A DNA stretch of 64,000 nt from Linum tenue (lineage: Eukaryota; Streptophyta; Magnoliopsida; Malpighiales; Linaceae). A program made the translations under genes and the position numbers. This document shows, in pieces, positions 35,184 to 45,617 of the stretch. The DNA lies in the NCBI GenBank assembly GCA_946122785.1, contig CAMGYJ010000010.1, positions 15,351,467-15,415,466 of the forward strand. The letters are read 5' to 3'. The notes beneath the pieces are model-generated. The model was not told the origin of the DNA. It worked only from the letters and a program-made list of their open reading frames with translations, and made no database searches. The first letter of the stretch is position 1, and each line of letters begins with the position of its first letter.

Positions 35184-36710
35184 GATGACAATGGGGCAGG
35201 ACAGGTACCTCAATACCAATGTCCCGTCCCACGTTAATACTGATAATCGGCTTTAACATATTGAATTCTTGGACTTTATGTGATTATCCGTGGTATGTTT
35301 TAGCCAATTGGTGCTATTTTAGGGCTCGCTAACCCGAGAATGGTTGAAAAACCATTACTGCCTAGTGCCATGAATTTGATGTTACAGGTGGAGAAAGCAC
35401 GATAAAAGAGCGAGTGCACAAGCAATAAATCGGGCTCGAATTACTGGTGGACTACTCACTTGGGCTCAAGGTCCAGAGGACTTGGCTGGAGGATGCGATG
35501 TTGGGCCGGACAGAATTGGAATGGGCGGCATGCTTTTGGATTTGGGCTCTGGGACGGAAATTGAAAGGGCTGGGCCATTGTTTTGGAAAGAATGGGACAC
35601 AAAATACTCTCTGGGGGAAAGGAATTAAAAAAAGAAAAAGAGGAAGCAGCGGGGGGAATTAATTAGTGGGCTAGCAATTAATTGTGGGACGAAATTCTCT
35701 TCTGGAGAAAATTAGCAGGGCGCAGCGCAAGTTGGGACGAGCGGAGAGCAGCTACGCTTGGCGGCGATCGCGAGCAGGGAAGAAAATTTCAGTATTTTTT
35801 TCCTTTTGTTTCGATTCGTGACATGATGATCAAAACTCTATTGTTTTATCTTAATTTCGTCATGAACTAAACCCCGATTTCTGGAGGAAACACCATAGGA
35901 TGTAGTTATTTCTTGATTTGATGGATTGATTCATATGTCTTTTCTTCCAATCTCTATTGCATGAAATTGTCTAATGCTTTGTATTGACTGGCCACCAATA
36001 CAATGAATCGTAGTTAATTAGGGTATTAGTGACAATGAAACCCTAATAACGAACCTATTTCATGTGACATAGTAACTTATCGAAGCGACAGTGGATTAAA
36101 TAAGGTGCTATGCGGTCTTGAATAGGATATCGATCTTCAGACTATATAGTTAATTCATTGCGCTACGACGGTAGGATTTGAATTGATTATTTAGTACGTA
36201 GTAATTCCCGACAGGGATAGCTAGCACAGTAGTGATATCCTGGCTGTAGAGGTATGGATTAAATTGATTGGAATATGTGAATTAATCTGGATAGGATAGG
36301 TAGTTAATTCCGGTGTTTCTCCCAGAGCTTTCTCCCATTGATTTAAACCCGACAAGTTTACTTTGCTTAATTAGTTTAATTATTTTGCTAGTAGTTAATA
36401 ATCTCATTCAACCATTTTCACCTATAGTTTGCTTCATAAAATTGATAGAACTTAAGGCTGTACCAGTCCCTGAGAGACGATACCCGGACTTTCCGGATTA
36501 CTACAAGTTATGAATTGAAGCTATACGCTTTTGACCTATCAAATACCGATCGGGGCGGGTAATATCCACACGGGTTTAGGAGCAGGGCGGGTAGGAGAAA
36601 GTTAGAAGTAGATACCCATGCCCCATCCCACGCTACTGTGGGTCGGGTAATTCCACCTTGTCACGGGTTAGGTGGGGTAATACCCGGCGGGGTGGGTTCA
36701 AATTGTCGAT
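35184..36710. mobile_element. hAT-like MITE inserted in the LINE and split by a solo LTR
   Basis: The left end has GACAATGGGGCAGGACAGG. The right end, read inward, has GACAATTTGAACCCACCCCG. Both subterminal parts are rich in GGGTAAT/GGGCGGG words like the element at 2928. The LINE zf-RVT frame resumes on both sides. The flanking repeats GATTTTAG/GATTTAGC are imperfect, so the exact ends are uncertain. Confidence 0.6.
35241..36541. repeat. Solo LTR, 1301 bp, Ty3/gypsy (Athila/Ogre-like)
   Basis: It begins TGATAATCGG and ends ACCTATCA, flanked by a perfect 5-bp duplication AATAC (35236-35240 and 36542-36546). Near the right end, CTGTACCAGTCCCTGAGAG and GATACCCGGACTTTCCGG recall the conserved stretch of Athila/Ogre LTRs. 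No internal region is present, so it arose by recombination between two LTRs. Confidence 0.88.
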
Positions 36711-38357
36711 TTAGCTGTGTAGTGCCCTCTTTTTTCAAAGCTCCACACTTGCTTATCCGGTACTAGTGTTCTAGGAAGGGTAATTTCCAGGATTCTAGCC
36801 CGGTCTGTTGGATTGAAGTGTTGTTGGAGCACATTCATCCTCCGCTACTGGTTTGTGTGGTCGATCAATGAGGAAACACTAGCTAGAATGCCTAGAATTG
36901 ACATTAGTGAGACTACCAAATAGTTATCTTCTTTCGCCTCCGATACCCACCTGTCTAGTATCTTCCCATAGCTCCACACTAGTTCCATTGCCTATTCTCC
37001 AACAAACTCCATTTCTCACTAGCTCTTGAGCTATAATTGGGCTTCTCCACACATAACTTAGGTTTTTGGCCAACTCTAGCATGTAAGATGTCAATATTAG
37101 GATAGTACTTAGCCTTTAACACTCGAGCTACTAGGGAATCTGAATTTTGTATAAGATTCCAGACCTGTTTCCCTAATAGGGCAAGATTAAAGACTTTGAG
37201 GTCCCTAAAACTCAACCCTCTTTCATTCTTTTGTTCACACAGCTTCCGCCAAGCTCCCCATGGTATATTCTTCTCCTCATTTCTCTGTCCCCACCAAAAG
37301 TTCAAAATTGCGCTCTTCAGGGACAAGAAATACTAACATTGTGTAGGTTGCTTGAGCCTGAGCTACCACTTCGATCAGTATCTCCTTTGTTGCATTGGAT
37401 AAGCTTTGAATTTTCCAAAACTTGATCTTTTTCCTAACCTTGTCCACTAGTACCCCAAAAACTGGCTTCTTCTCTCATCCAATGATGGTAGGCAACTCTA
37501 GATACTTAGTGTGTTCGCTAAGGCGTATTCTCAAAATACCGATATCGGCGGTTCTTCAACTTGATTCATACCAAGTATCCCTGCAAGCCTCGCTCATCGG
37601 TTAGCCCCCACATTTGGCCTAAAAGTTAGGTCTGACTTTTAGAGATTTACCTTCTACCTCGATTCCTTTTCATAGAGCTTTAGAATATCCCTTAAATGCT
37701 CACATTTTGTTGAACTAGCTCCGGTAAAGAAAATGTTATCGTCTACAAACAGTAGATGTGAGATGACTGGTCCTCTTCGCGACACCTAAAATCCATGAAG
37801 CTTCCGCTCCCCTATCACTTTCCTGGTTAAAGCTGACAACCCGTCCACACATAGTAGGAACAAGTATGGGAAATCGGGTCTCCCTGTCTGAGTCCTCTCT
37901 TTGGTTCAAAAACTTTTGATTGATATCCATTCACTAACACCGAGAATGAAACAGTAGTGATGCATGACATAATCAAGTTCACCCACCTTCCATCAAAATC
38001 CAACCTTAGCATCATTGCTTCTAGGAATCCCCAGTTCACACGATCATAGGCCTTCGAAATATCCAGTTTTGTTGTCATGAAGCCTCTCTTGATATCTTTT
38101 TGTGTTTTCATGGCATTTAAACGCTACCATCACATTATCAGTTATGTACCTACCAGGTACAAATGCAGTTTGGTTCTCCTCTATCACCTTGTTCAGGATC
38201 TTTTCAATCTGCTAGCCAAAGCCTTTGACATGATCTTGTATAGTGCCTTATACAAGCTGATAGGATGACAATCCATTGGTGTTTATGGCTTCTCGGTCTT
38301 GGGGATCAAAGCTAACCGTATGTGATTCAGTTATTTAGGAAATGATCCATTCTCTAA

Positions 38358-39049
38358 GCTGAATGGCTAAACATCGCCCTATATTTTCTGTTATCGCCCT
38401 ATTTTAAAGTAGAAAATTACAAAATTGTCCTTCATTAAACAAATAAATTAAAGAAAAAACCCTCATTCATTTTCGTGGATAAAAATTTAAAAACTCCAAA
38501 TCGTTGCCGCCTCACCCATCATTAATCCGGCCACCATTGTAGCTCCACTGTCGTTGCCTCCTCTCTTCTCCCCCACTGTGTTTCTTTTGTGTGAAAATCA
38601 AATCCCTTCCATTGGAATAAACTCCTCCCTGCAGTGTGTTGTCTGAATCATCTTGCCCCAAAAATCAACTCCCAGTCTCATCTTTCCTTTCTCCCCACCT
38701 TCGAAATCAACTCTGATCCCGGTCTATCCCTTCTCTCCATCCTCAGAATCAACTCACCTCGTATGTCCCGGGTGCAACTGTCCCTTCTCCCTATTGTGAT
38801 TATCATAATAATGACATTGTTGGAGGCGATTGACGATGGGAATCGGCAACGGTCAGCCGCCGGTAGTGGGAATTAGTGGCCAACGGTAATGGCGACAACC
38901 ATGACGAGGTGGGTCTAATTATTTTATGGATTGTGTTTTTCGAAATAAATATCTTCTTAAAAATAAAAATGAGAAAAGGATAAAAATATAATTTTCAACA
39001 TTTAAATTAGGGCGATTAGAAATAATTAGGACGACATTTAGCAACCCTC
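38358..39049. mobile_element. TIR transposon fragment/MITE, 692 bp, 8-bp TSD
   Basis: The left end has GGCTAAACATCGCCCTA. The right end, read inward, has TTGCTAAATGTCGTCCTA. Both are followed by ATTTTCTGTTATCGCCCTA-like sequence. The duplication TTCTCTAA occurs at 38350-38357 and 39050-39057. The centre (38500-38900) is GC-richer, C/T-rich and perhaps captured, without a recognisable gene. It interrupts the LINE RT region. Confidence 0.75.
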
Positions 39050-39129
39050 TTCTCTAAATACTTAGTTCCCTTGTCACATCAGGCCCTACTAATACTATCT
39101 CCCAAATCCCAATTCTTCCTGCACAGCAA

Positions 39130-39313
39130 ATAAAAGTATGGGCTGGGCTTGGAGTCCTTTAAGAAAACTAACCGGAGGCCACATCCAAATATTTCTCTTA
39201 CGTAATATAAAATTGCACCCGAACCTCAAACCCTAGGCTCTCTCCTCCGTCCTTCCCCTACCCTAGTACCCACACAACACACCAGGGGAGCTGCAGCGCG
39301 GCTGTTGAAGCAG
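39130..39313 (+). promoter_or_regulatory. Promoter and first 5'UTR exon of eL32
   Basis: Tandem site II words (TGGGCTGGGCT, about 39140-39150) and a telo-box AAACCCTAG (39228-39236) stand in the order usual for plant ribosomal protein genes. A donor CAG/GTATGA at 39313/39314 and acceptor TATAG at 39601-39605 define a 5'UTR intron of about 290 bp just before the ATG. Confidence 0.8.
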
Positions 39314-39610
39314 GTATGAAACGACAAACCCTCCTTCCTTCCACATATGCGCGTCTCTCTAGCTATTTTCGAGCTCTTTTATGAACTCTGCATTCTTGAA
39401 TTCCGCCATGCGGTATTGTTAGACGACATTTTCCTTTCCATTGAGCCTCTGATGGAGTACTGGCTATTAGAATAGTGCTCTGATGTGTTTCCTGGCTCGC
39501 TTCTTCCCTTTGTCTGTCTCGCCCGTCGTAGTTCAGAACCATTCGGTGTTTTTTTCCTCTAATTACCTGAGAGAATCTGATGTGTTGTTAATTTGCGCAT
39601 TATAGACAAG

Positions 39611-40720
39611 ATGGCGGTTCCTCTGTTGACGAAGAAGATTGTGAAGAAGAGGGTCAAGAAGTTCAAGAGGCCCCAGAGTGACCGTAAGATCTCGGTCAAG
39701 GTAATTCTTAATTGAACTTTGTTGTTCCTTCGGTCGTTGGGTACTAGCTAGGTTCAGCATTGTTCTTGTCATGCTTGATTTGTTGGTTGTGTTATTAATT
39801 CAGAAGTTGTCATACACTGTGCACAATAAGCCGATGCTCTGGATCAATTTATGATGAAGGTAGCATGGTAGGGTGCACGGAAATTAAATTTTCATGGGTG
39901 AACATGTCTGCTCTCTTTGATTTTTCCTGATTCGAGGGCCTGGTTTAACCCACATTCCCATACCTTTCTTCCTCAATCCTTTTGATTCTCCAGATTGACA
40001 TCAATCGTTATTAACATCCTTGTTAACTTGTGTGTCAAGAATAGCCTCTCCTTCCTCAATTATGCCTCATTTAAAGCTGTAGGACATAATTTCATATAAT
40101 TGGCTGTACTGAGCCAAGAAATTGAAGGGTTCCTGTCACGTGTTGCCCGTTTTACTCAGATGTTAATGCTACAAATAAGAGCCAGAACATGCCAATGTGC
40201 GGATTTGTAGTGTTCTGTTCTTGCTACTGATTTGCCCATCTAAAATTTGTGTTTTCCCTGTAGTGTTCTGTTCTGGCTATTGATTTGCCTATCTCGAATT
40301 TGTGTTTTTCCTTTGCAGGAAAACTGGAGAAGGCCAAAGGGTATTGACTCTAGGGTCAGGAGAAAGTTCAAGGGAGTTACATTGATGCCCAACATCGGTT
40401 ATGGATCAGATAAGAAAACCCGCCACTATCTTCCCAATGGCTTCAAGAAGTTTGTTGTCCACAATGTTAAGGAGCTGGAGGTTTTGATGATGCATAACAG
40501 GTAAGCTACTTCCATTCCCATGTTCAGAAATATTATGTCTTGTTTTGCTCTGCATTTGCTCCTGACCTGAACATCGGTTTTGCTGTTTAGGACTTATTGT
40601 GCCGAGATTGCTCATGATGTCTCTACGCTTAAGAGAAAGGGTATTGTGGAGCGTGCAGCACAGTTGGATATTGCTGTCACCAACAAGCTGGCTAGGCTCA
40701 GGAGCCAGGAAGACGAGTAG
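39611..40720 (+). CDS. RPL32: 60S ribosomal protein eL32 (RPL32)
   Basis: Structural protein of the large cytosolic ribosomal subunit. Coding exons 39611-39700, 40319-40500 and 40591-40720 have GT-AG introns and give 133 aa, the normal plant length. The start [20 protein letters not shown], the middle [18 protein letters not shown] and the end RLRSQEDE are unmistakable eL32. All exon joints are in phase and no damage is seen. The promoter carries site II and telo-box elements, which coordinate ribosomal protein genes in growing cells. It is the only clearly housekeeping gene in the central window. Confidence 0.98.
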
Positions 40721-41208
40721 ACGGTTGGTTCTGTTTTTTCGTGTGATTTTGCTCTCAGAAGAAATTTTGCCTTTAGAAAACCTTGGATTTTGAGTTTCTG
40801 TTGCGGATTAGTCTGATACCCGTTAGCGCTCCCGTTTTGAGATGTGTAATCGACTTTTGGTCCTTGTTTTGTTTCCATCATCGGTGTTGGTATTAGTATC
40901 TATTGGATTTTTCTTGCACCCTCTTGTCAACTCCCCTCGCCCTGGAACTGTTAAGGCCGATTAAGTACTCGAAAATTATAGTTGGAGGGACCGGAAGAAT
41001 TTTGATAACTCGATTCCAATATCGTATGTCAGGGATATGATTGTAGGTTCCATGGGTGGGTGGATAAACGGAGAATTGTTAAATGTTAATGGATTTGGAT
41101 GGTTTCATACAAATTTTTGTTAGATTTTTATGATGGATTGTATTGAATAGAATTTAGGTAACTACAAATTATTGGCCAACAATTGAGAGCTCGCTCTCTA
41201 TGATCTAT
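40721..41208. other. 3' flank of eL32, no gene seen
   Basis: Presumed 3'UTR and spacer up to the 9-bp duplication of the next transposon (ATGATCTAT, 41200-41208). Confidence 0.5.
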
Positions 41209-41241
41209 GGGGCCAGATAGCATAACAACACCCTAAGTGTT

Positions 41242-41681
41242 TTTCTTTTTTTTGATAAGGGTGATAATTTATTAAAGAAAAGCAAAGAGGGATAGATCCC
41301 AAAAAGAGTACAGAGAGGAAAGAGTACAGAGAGGAAGGGGAATGGGAGCACAAGCAGTGCAGCCCAAAGACCCCAACATCAAAACAGAAACGCAAAACAA
41401 AAGACAGCATAAAAGACAGAAAGAAAAAAAAAAACGAGACCCCAAGCCAAGGGGAGGATCTCAGCACCACCAAGACAGGGCCGGAAAACAGGTCGACAGC
41501 AGGAGACGAAAAGAACAGCAGCCCAGGAAGGGTCTCAGAGGCAGAACAGCAGCAGCGAAGCAGCAATAGCCCGACGTGCTTTAGCAGCGACACAGCACGG
41601 GACACAGGAAACCAACCAGCAGCCGCAACAGCAGAGACAAAAAGTTCGAAGAGAGAAGATGAGGGTGCGAGACTCAGATCC
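41242..41681 (-). mobile_element. 5'-truncated LINE (or SINE) inserted in the MULE TIR
   Basis: A minus-strand insert of about 440 bp ends in a T-run on the plus strand (A tail on minus), preceded by TTAATAAATTATCACCCTTA, a usual plant LINE 3' end. It is flanked by a 13-bp duplication CACCCTAAGTGTT (41229-41241 and 41682-41694). Removing it restores the MULE terminal repeat, so it arrived after the MULE. Confidence 0.85.
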
Positions 41682-41759
41682 CACCCTAAGTGTTGTTACC
41701 ATAACAACAAGAGTATAATCGTAAATGACAATAAACATAATAAAAAAATAAACTATTTC

Positions 41760-43090
41760 ATCTTCTCTCCCATTTAGATCCCTTCGTCGCCGTCTCAGCA
41801 CCTCTCTCCTCCAAAATGCCCGCGACGGAGGCGGAGACATCAATCTCTTTGGAGGAAGCGGGAGCGCCGCTGCTCATGAACGATTCTACGTATCTGGTGC
41901 GCAGGATTTCACTGCTCCCGTAATTTCTCGAGAAGATCTGGATCATTGGATTGCGATGCCGCCGCTTCAACTTCGTCGCGTTCTGCGGCCAGTTGGTGCT
42001 CCGCGCTGCTTGCTACGACCAGTCAATTTCAAGCAATCATCATCAAATCTTCCTTTCTTTGATTAGATTTTGTCTCCCCTCAGGTCCGACGAAGATTGTG
42101 CCGATGACGCGAATAGAGACGGGATCGAAGGAAACGAAAATCGGTGGAAATCAGGAGGGATATTTTCGGCTGTTGCTCAACAGGCGACATGATTGCTCTT
42201 CTTTGTCGAATCGAACTCGATCACGGTTTAGAGAGGCGGAAGTCAAGGGGACACTGGCAGTGGACATGATTCTGAATGAGCTACGGATGGAGATGGACGG
42301 GTTGCCGAGGAGGAATAATATTCGCAATTATTGGCGTAGGTCTCGATGAGCGAATAGAAAGAGGATTCGCCCGACTGGTAGGAACCCATCTTGGCAGGGG
42401 AGTTGAATATCTTGTCATGAATCGGAAGTTTGGCTTCGTTTCCATCTTGACGTTTTCCATTGCAGGCTTCATGGCGTCCGTCGTCCTTATGGGAATTTGA
42501 TTGAGTGGCGACTGAGAAGTGCAGCTGCAAAGCAAGGGAAGGGGACTTACAGGGCAGCAATTGATGGAATGCAGAGCTCGACCGACTGAGGAGTAATTTG
42601 GCGATGGTGACGGTAGTGCGGCGAGAGCATTTAGTTAGCTGGCTACTCTACACTAACGGGTTGAATGTTCCAAATGTCTCTGGCGTACTCGTGGATTGTC
42701 CTGTCGCTGCTGAACTTGTAAGAGCTAGCTGTGTTCATGATCGACATTCTCGTCCATCTCTGTCAAACCATCAACCATGGACAAATTCAAGAGTGTTAAG
42801 CGAATGTGCTTTGGTTTTGGAAGGCTGCTCTTACTGTGTGTGTATATATATCTGTAGCTTAAACAAAATATCACCTGTTGGTCTTGATACGCTTTGCCAA
42901 CCTCCTCCTGGCACTTGATGTAGCTGGGGAAATCCTTTCCAACGAGGAAATAGAAGAGTACTGGTAATAGCAAGTGGAGGATATATTGATAGCTTTCTGA
43001 CAATATAATGGTTTAGACCTGATCACTTGAGACTAATTGTCCCTAAGATCAACAAAGTTTATCATATTTTTTTTTTATGATGTATCAGAA
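41760..43090 (+). other. Interior of the Mutator-like element, possible captured sequence
   Basis: ORFs at 41951-42349, 42276-42500 and 42598-42918 are short, overlap and change frame. The part 42310-42500 gives GLDERIERGFARLVGTHL and a hydrophobic FGFVSILTFSIAGFMASV. That is exon-like, but I cannot name a source gene. Confidence 0.4.
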
Positions 43091-43099
43091 GCATCCTAA

Positions 43100-43860
43100 T
43101 GTAGAACATAAGTCTCGTGAAGCAAAACAGAAACACCACAAAGTGAGCCATAAATATTTTTAAAGCACACCAAAAACTTTATTATACAAACCATAACTCT
43201 CCTAAAACAAACCAAAAACACCACAAAGCACACCAGAAACTTCATAAAACAAACCACAAACGCGGTAAAACTAACCACAAAAAAGCATACCAGAAACCTT
43301 CTAATGCATACCACAAATTCCCTAAAACATACCAGAAACCTCACATAACAAACCACAAATATTTTGAAAAGCACACCAGAAACCCCCTAATGCAAACCAC
43401 AAACACTGTAAAGCAAACCAAAAACGTCATAATGCAGACCACAAATATATTAAAACAAACTAGAAACCTCGCAAAGCAAACCACAAAAGTTTCGAAAGCA
43501 CACCAGAAATTTCTTAATGCAAACCAGAAACCTCCGAATGCATACCACAAATCTCCTAAAACAAACCACAAACCTCACAAAGCAAACCACAACATTTGCG
43601 AACCATACCAGAAACCTCATAATGCAAACCACAAACACAGTAAATCAAACCACAAAAAAGCAAACCATAAACGTCCCAATGCAGACCACAAATATATTAA
43701 AACAAACCAAAAACCCCTCAATACAAACCACAAAGTTTTAGAAAACAAACCAGAAACTTCTCAATGCAAACCACAAACACGATAAAGCAAACCAGAAACA
43801 TCTTAATGCAAACAACAAACACGATAAAGCAAACCACAAAAGGCATACAAAAATATGAGA
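43100..43860. repeat. 21-bp minisatellite, about 35 units
   Basis: Imperfect units of the form AGAAACCTCNTAATGCAAACC repeat at 21 bp (a few units lose or gain bases). Because 21 is a multiple of three, all frames stay open for long stretches. The minus strand reads a seven-residue repeat such as VCFRRFV/VCIKKFL. Several ORFs of 60-130 codons arise only from this. Confidence 0.9.
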
Positions 43861-43889
43861 AACCAAACCATAACATCCGGTGGTCGTTG

Positions 43890-44130
43890 ACCGTTGACCG
43901 GTCAACGAAGACCGTTGACCAAACTCCGATGACCGTCAATGAGTAGATTCCGGCCCCGATAGGCATATTCCGGCCCCGATGACTAGATTTCGACGCCGGA
44001 AAGCATATTTCGACTACGGTGAGCATATTCCGGCGACGGTGGCATATTCCAGCGACAAAAAAGCATATCCCGGTGACAAAAAAGCATATTTCGGTGACTG
44101 GCGACCAGATTCCGGCGACATATGGCCGAA
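43890..44130. repeat. Second short-period repeat, GCATATTCCGGCGACGG type
   Basis: About ten loose copies of GCATATTCCGGCGAC / AGATTCCGGCCCCGATG words follow the 21-bp array. They are preceded by a GTTGACCGGTCAAC palindrome (43892-43905 region). This lies inside the Mutator-like element close to its right TIR. Confidence 0.75.
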
Positions 44131-44358
44131 TTCCAACGACTAAAATTTTGGGCCGAAAATAATTTTTTTTAAATTTTTTAATTTTTTTTATTTAAACATA
44201 TTTTCATAATGACAATTATACCCCTGCTTTGATTTTACACTAGGTCAACTCATCTAATAAAAAGTCATCACAACTCTAGCTTCCTATTGTTTGGAAACTA
44301 GTGTTGTTACAATAACAACACAAGGGGTGTTGTCATAGTAACCGGTCCCATGATCTAT

Positions 44359-44988
44359 TCTATCCTATTATATCTTCCCCGAGATTGCTGCGCCATCCAA
44401 TCTTCCTACAGATTCATCCTGTCGAGTATCAGTCACGTGTTTCTTTTATGGTATTCCCTCTCCTCCCTCGGGTCCACCTTCCGGCGGTGCCGGGAAAGCG
44501 CACTCCTCCGCATCACCCACACTCAACTCCTATTCAGAATCGACGAAGATAATGATTTCGTTTCTTATCTCTGGCTGAAGTAGTAGGTAGCGATAGTGAT
44601 GTAGCGGTACAAGATCGATTGTGGGGGATTCGGGAATGACGAAGAGGATTCCGGGTTGGGATTGAACAATCTTGGGGGATTTCCTAGATGCCGGCGTCGC
44701 TCTTTAGGCATTTGTCTCCGCTGCTCTATGCCTCTATCACCTCGACAGTTTCCTCGCAGTACCGAGACTCTGGTAGGCAAGGAAGAGACCTCTCCGCCGA
44801 CCCTACTTTTGGCGCAGGAACTCCCTCAAATTCAATATATTATATGCAAAAAGTTTTGTTAACGTCCAACTTCAGTCAAACGAACTCACAAGACTCATAT
44901 ATAAACTTTAGCAAATTGCCTTGGAAAAATCTTATAGAAACAGGGGAGTGGGGACACACGAGGGACGAAGAGGAATATAAATTGGGTG
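44359..44988. other. No gene recognised
   Basis: A spacer between the Mutator-like and hAT-like elements. The plus ORF 44688-45119 crosses into the hAT-like element and has no motifs. Confidence 0.4.
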
Positions 44989-45433
44989 CAAGGTTGTCAA
45001 CCCGCGGGTTGACCCACTTTGACCCTGACCCGGTGAGAAAAACGGGCCACACGCACCCGCCGGGTCGACCGCTACAAGGTACCGGGTTGGAGGTCAAATT
45101 CTATCATTTTTTTCTTTGATTATCGAAATGCGCCTATTTTCCGATTTTTCTTTTCGCCTAACTCAATCTTTGGAATCCTAAGTTGAACATTTGAATATTA
45201 ATGTATATAAGTGTGTGTGAATTTTCACTATATGTTGGATCTAAGTACGACATGTTATTTTGGTGAAATATTATATGTTATGATTCATATGTTAGATGAT
45301 ATTTGATATAATTTATCAGGATAAGTACAATATAATGACTACTTCCATATTTCCGGGCTAAAACGGGTGACCCATTAACCCTTGACCCATTAGCTCGACC
45401 GGGTCCGGGTCAACTCGCGGGTTGATAACCTTG
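44989..45433. mobile_element. hAT-type MITE, 445 bp, 8-bp TSD
   Basis: The left end is CAAGGTTGTCAACCCGCGGG. The right end, read inward, is CAAGGTTATCAACCCGCGAG. The perfect 8-bp duplication ATTGGGTG lies at 44981-44988 and 45434-45441. The middle matches the truncated copy at 20540-20929. Non-coding. Confidence 0.92.
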
Positions 45434-45617
45434 ATTGGGTGGGAAAAAGCAAAGAAAAGAAAAAGGTGGTCAGCGTTCTTCGTTTTGCCGAGAGCCTGAC
45501 CCGGGGACCTGGAAACTCTCGTCCTGAATCTGGTGGTCACCGCTGTCATCGAATAGAACCTCGCCTTCTCAAATCTCGAGAGCCCTCAGCCGATTCCTCT
45601 CCTGCGGTGGGGGAAGA

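Larger units (their letters stand above)
34190..39110 (-). mobile_element. Decayed LINE (RT, zf-RVT, RNase H) with nested insertions
   Basis: In minus-strand order: RT domain about 39110-37800 (IEENQTAFVPGRYITDNVMV, then [18 protein letters not shown] and [10 protein letters not shown]); RT thumb-like part 37326-36979 (FWWGQRNEEKNIPWGAW, FRDLKVFNLALLGKQVW); zf-RVT about 35150-34880 (CPYNLVETQKHIVLECAWAR); RNase H-like tail 34722-34198 (ALEVVEMKGFVVEIEPDC, ending VTHTVAHTLCNW). Many frameshifts and stops are present. It is split by a MITE (38358-39049) and by a hAT-like element (about 35184-36710) that itself contains a solo LTR. Confidence 0.85.
41209..44349. mobile_element. Mutator-like non-autonomous element, 3.14 kb, 9-bp TSD
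   Basis: The left end is GGGGCCAGATAGCATAACAA. The right end, read inward, is GGGACCGGTTACTATGACAA. Both continue with ACACCC..AGTGTTGTTA..AACAAC once the retroposon in the left TIR is removed. The perfect 9-bp duplication ATGATCTAT lies at 41200-41208 and 44350-44358. The interior holds GC-richer sequence (41770-42600) with broken ORFs, possibly a captured gene piece (start MPATEAETSISLEE at 41816), but I do not recognise it. Two minisatellites fill the right third. Confidence 0.88.

Noticed and set aside
43096..43785. Several ORFs of 60-131 codons on both strands
   Set aside because: They only read the 21-bp repeat, whose length is a multiple of three.
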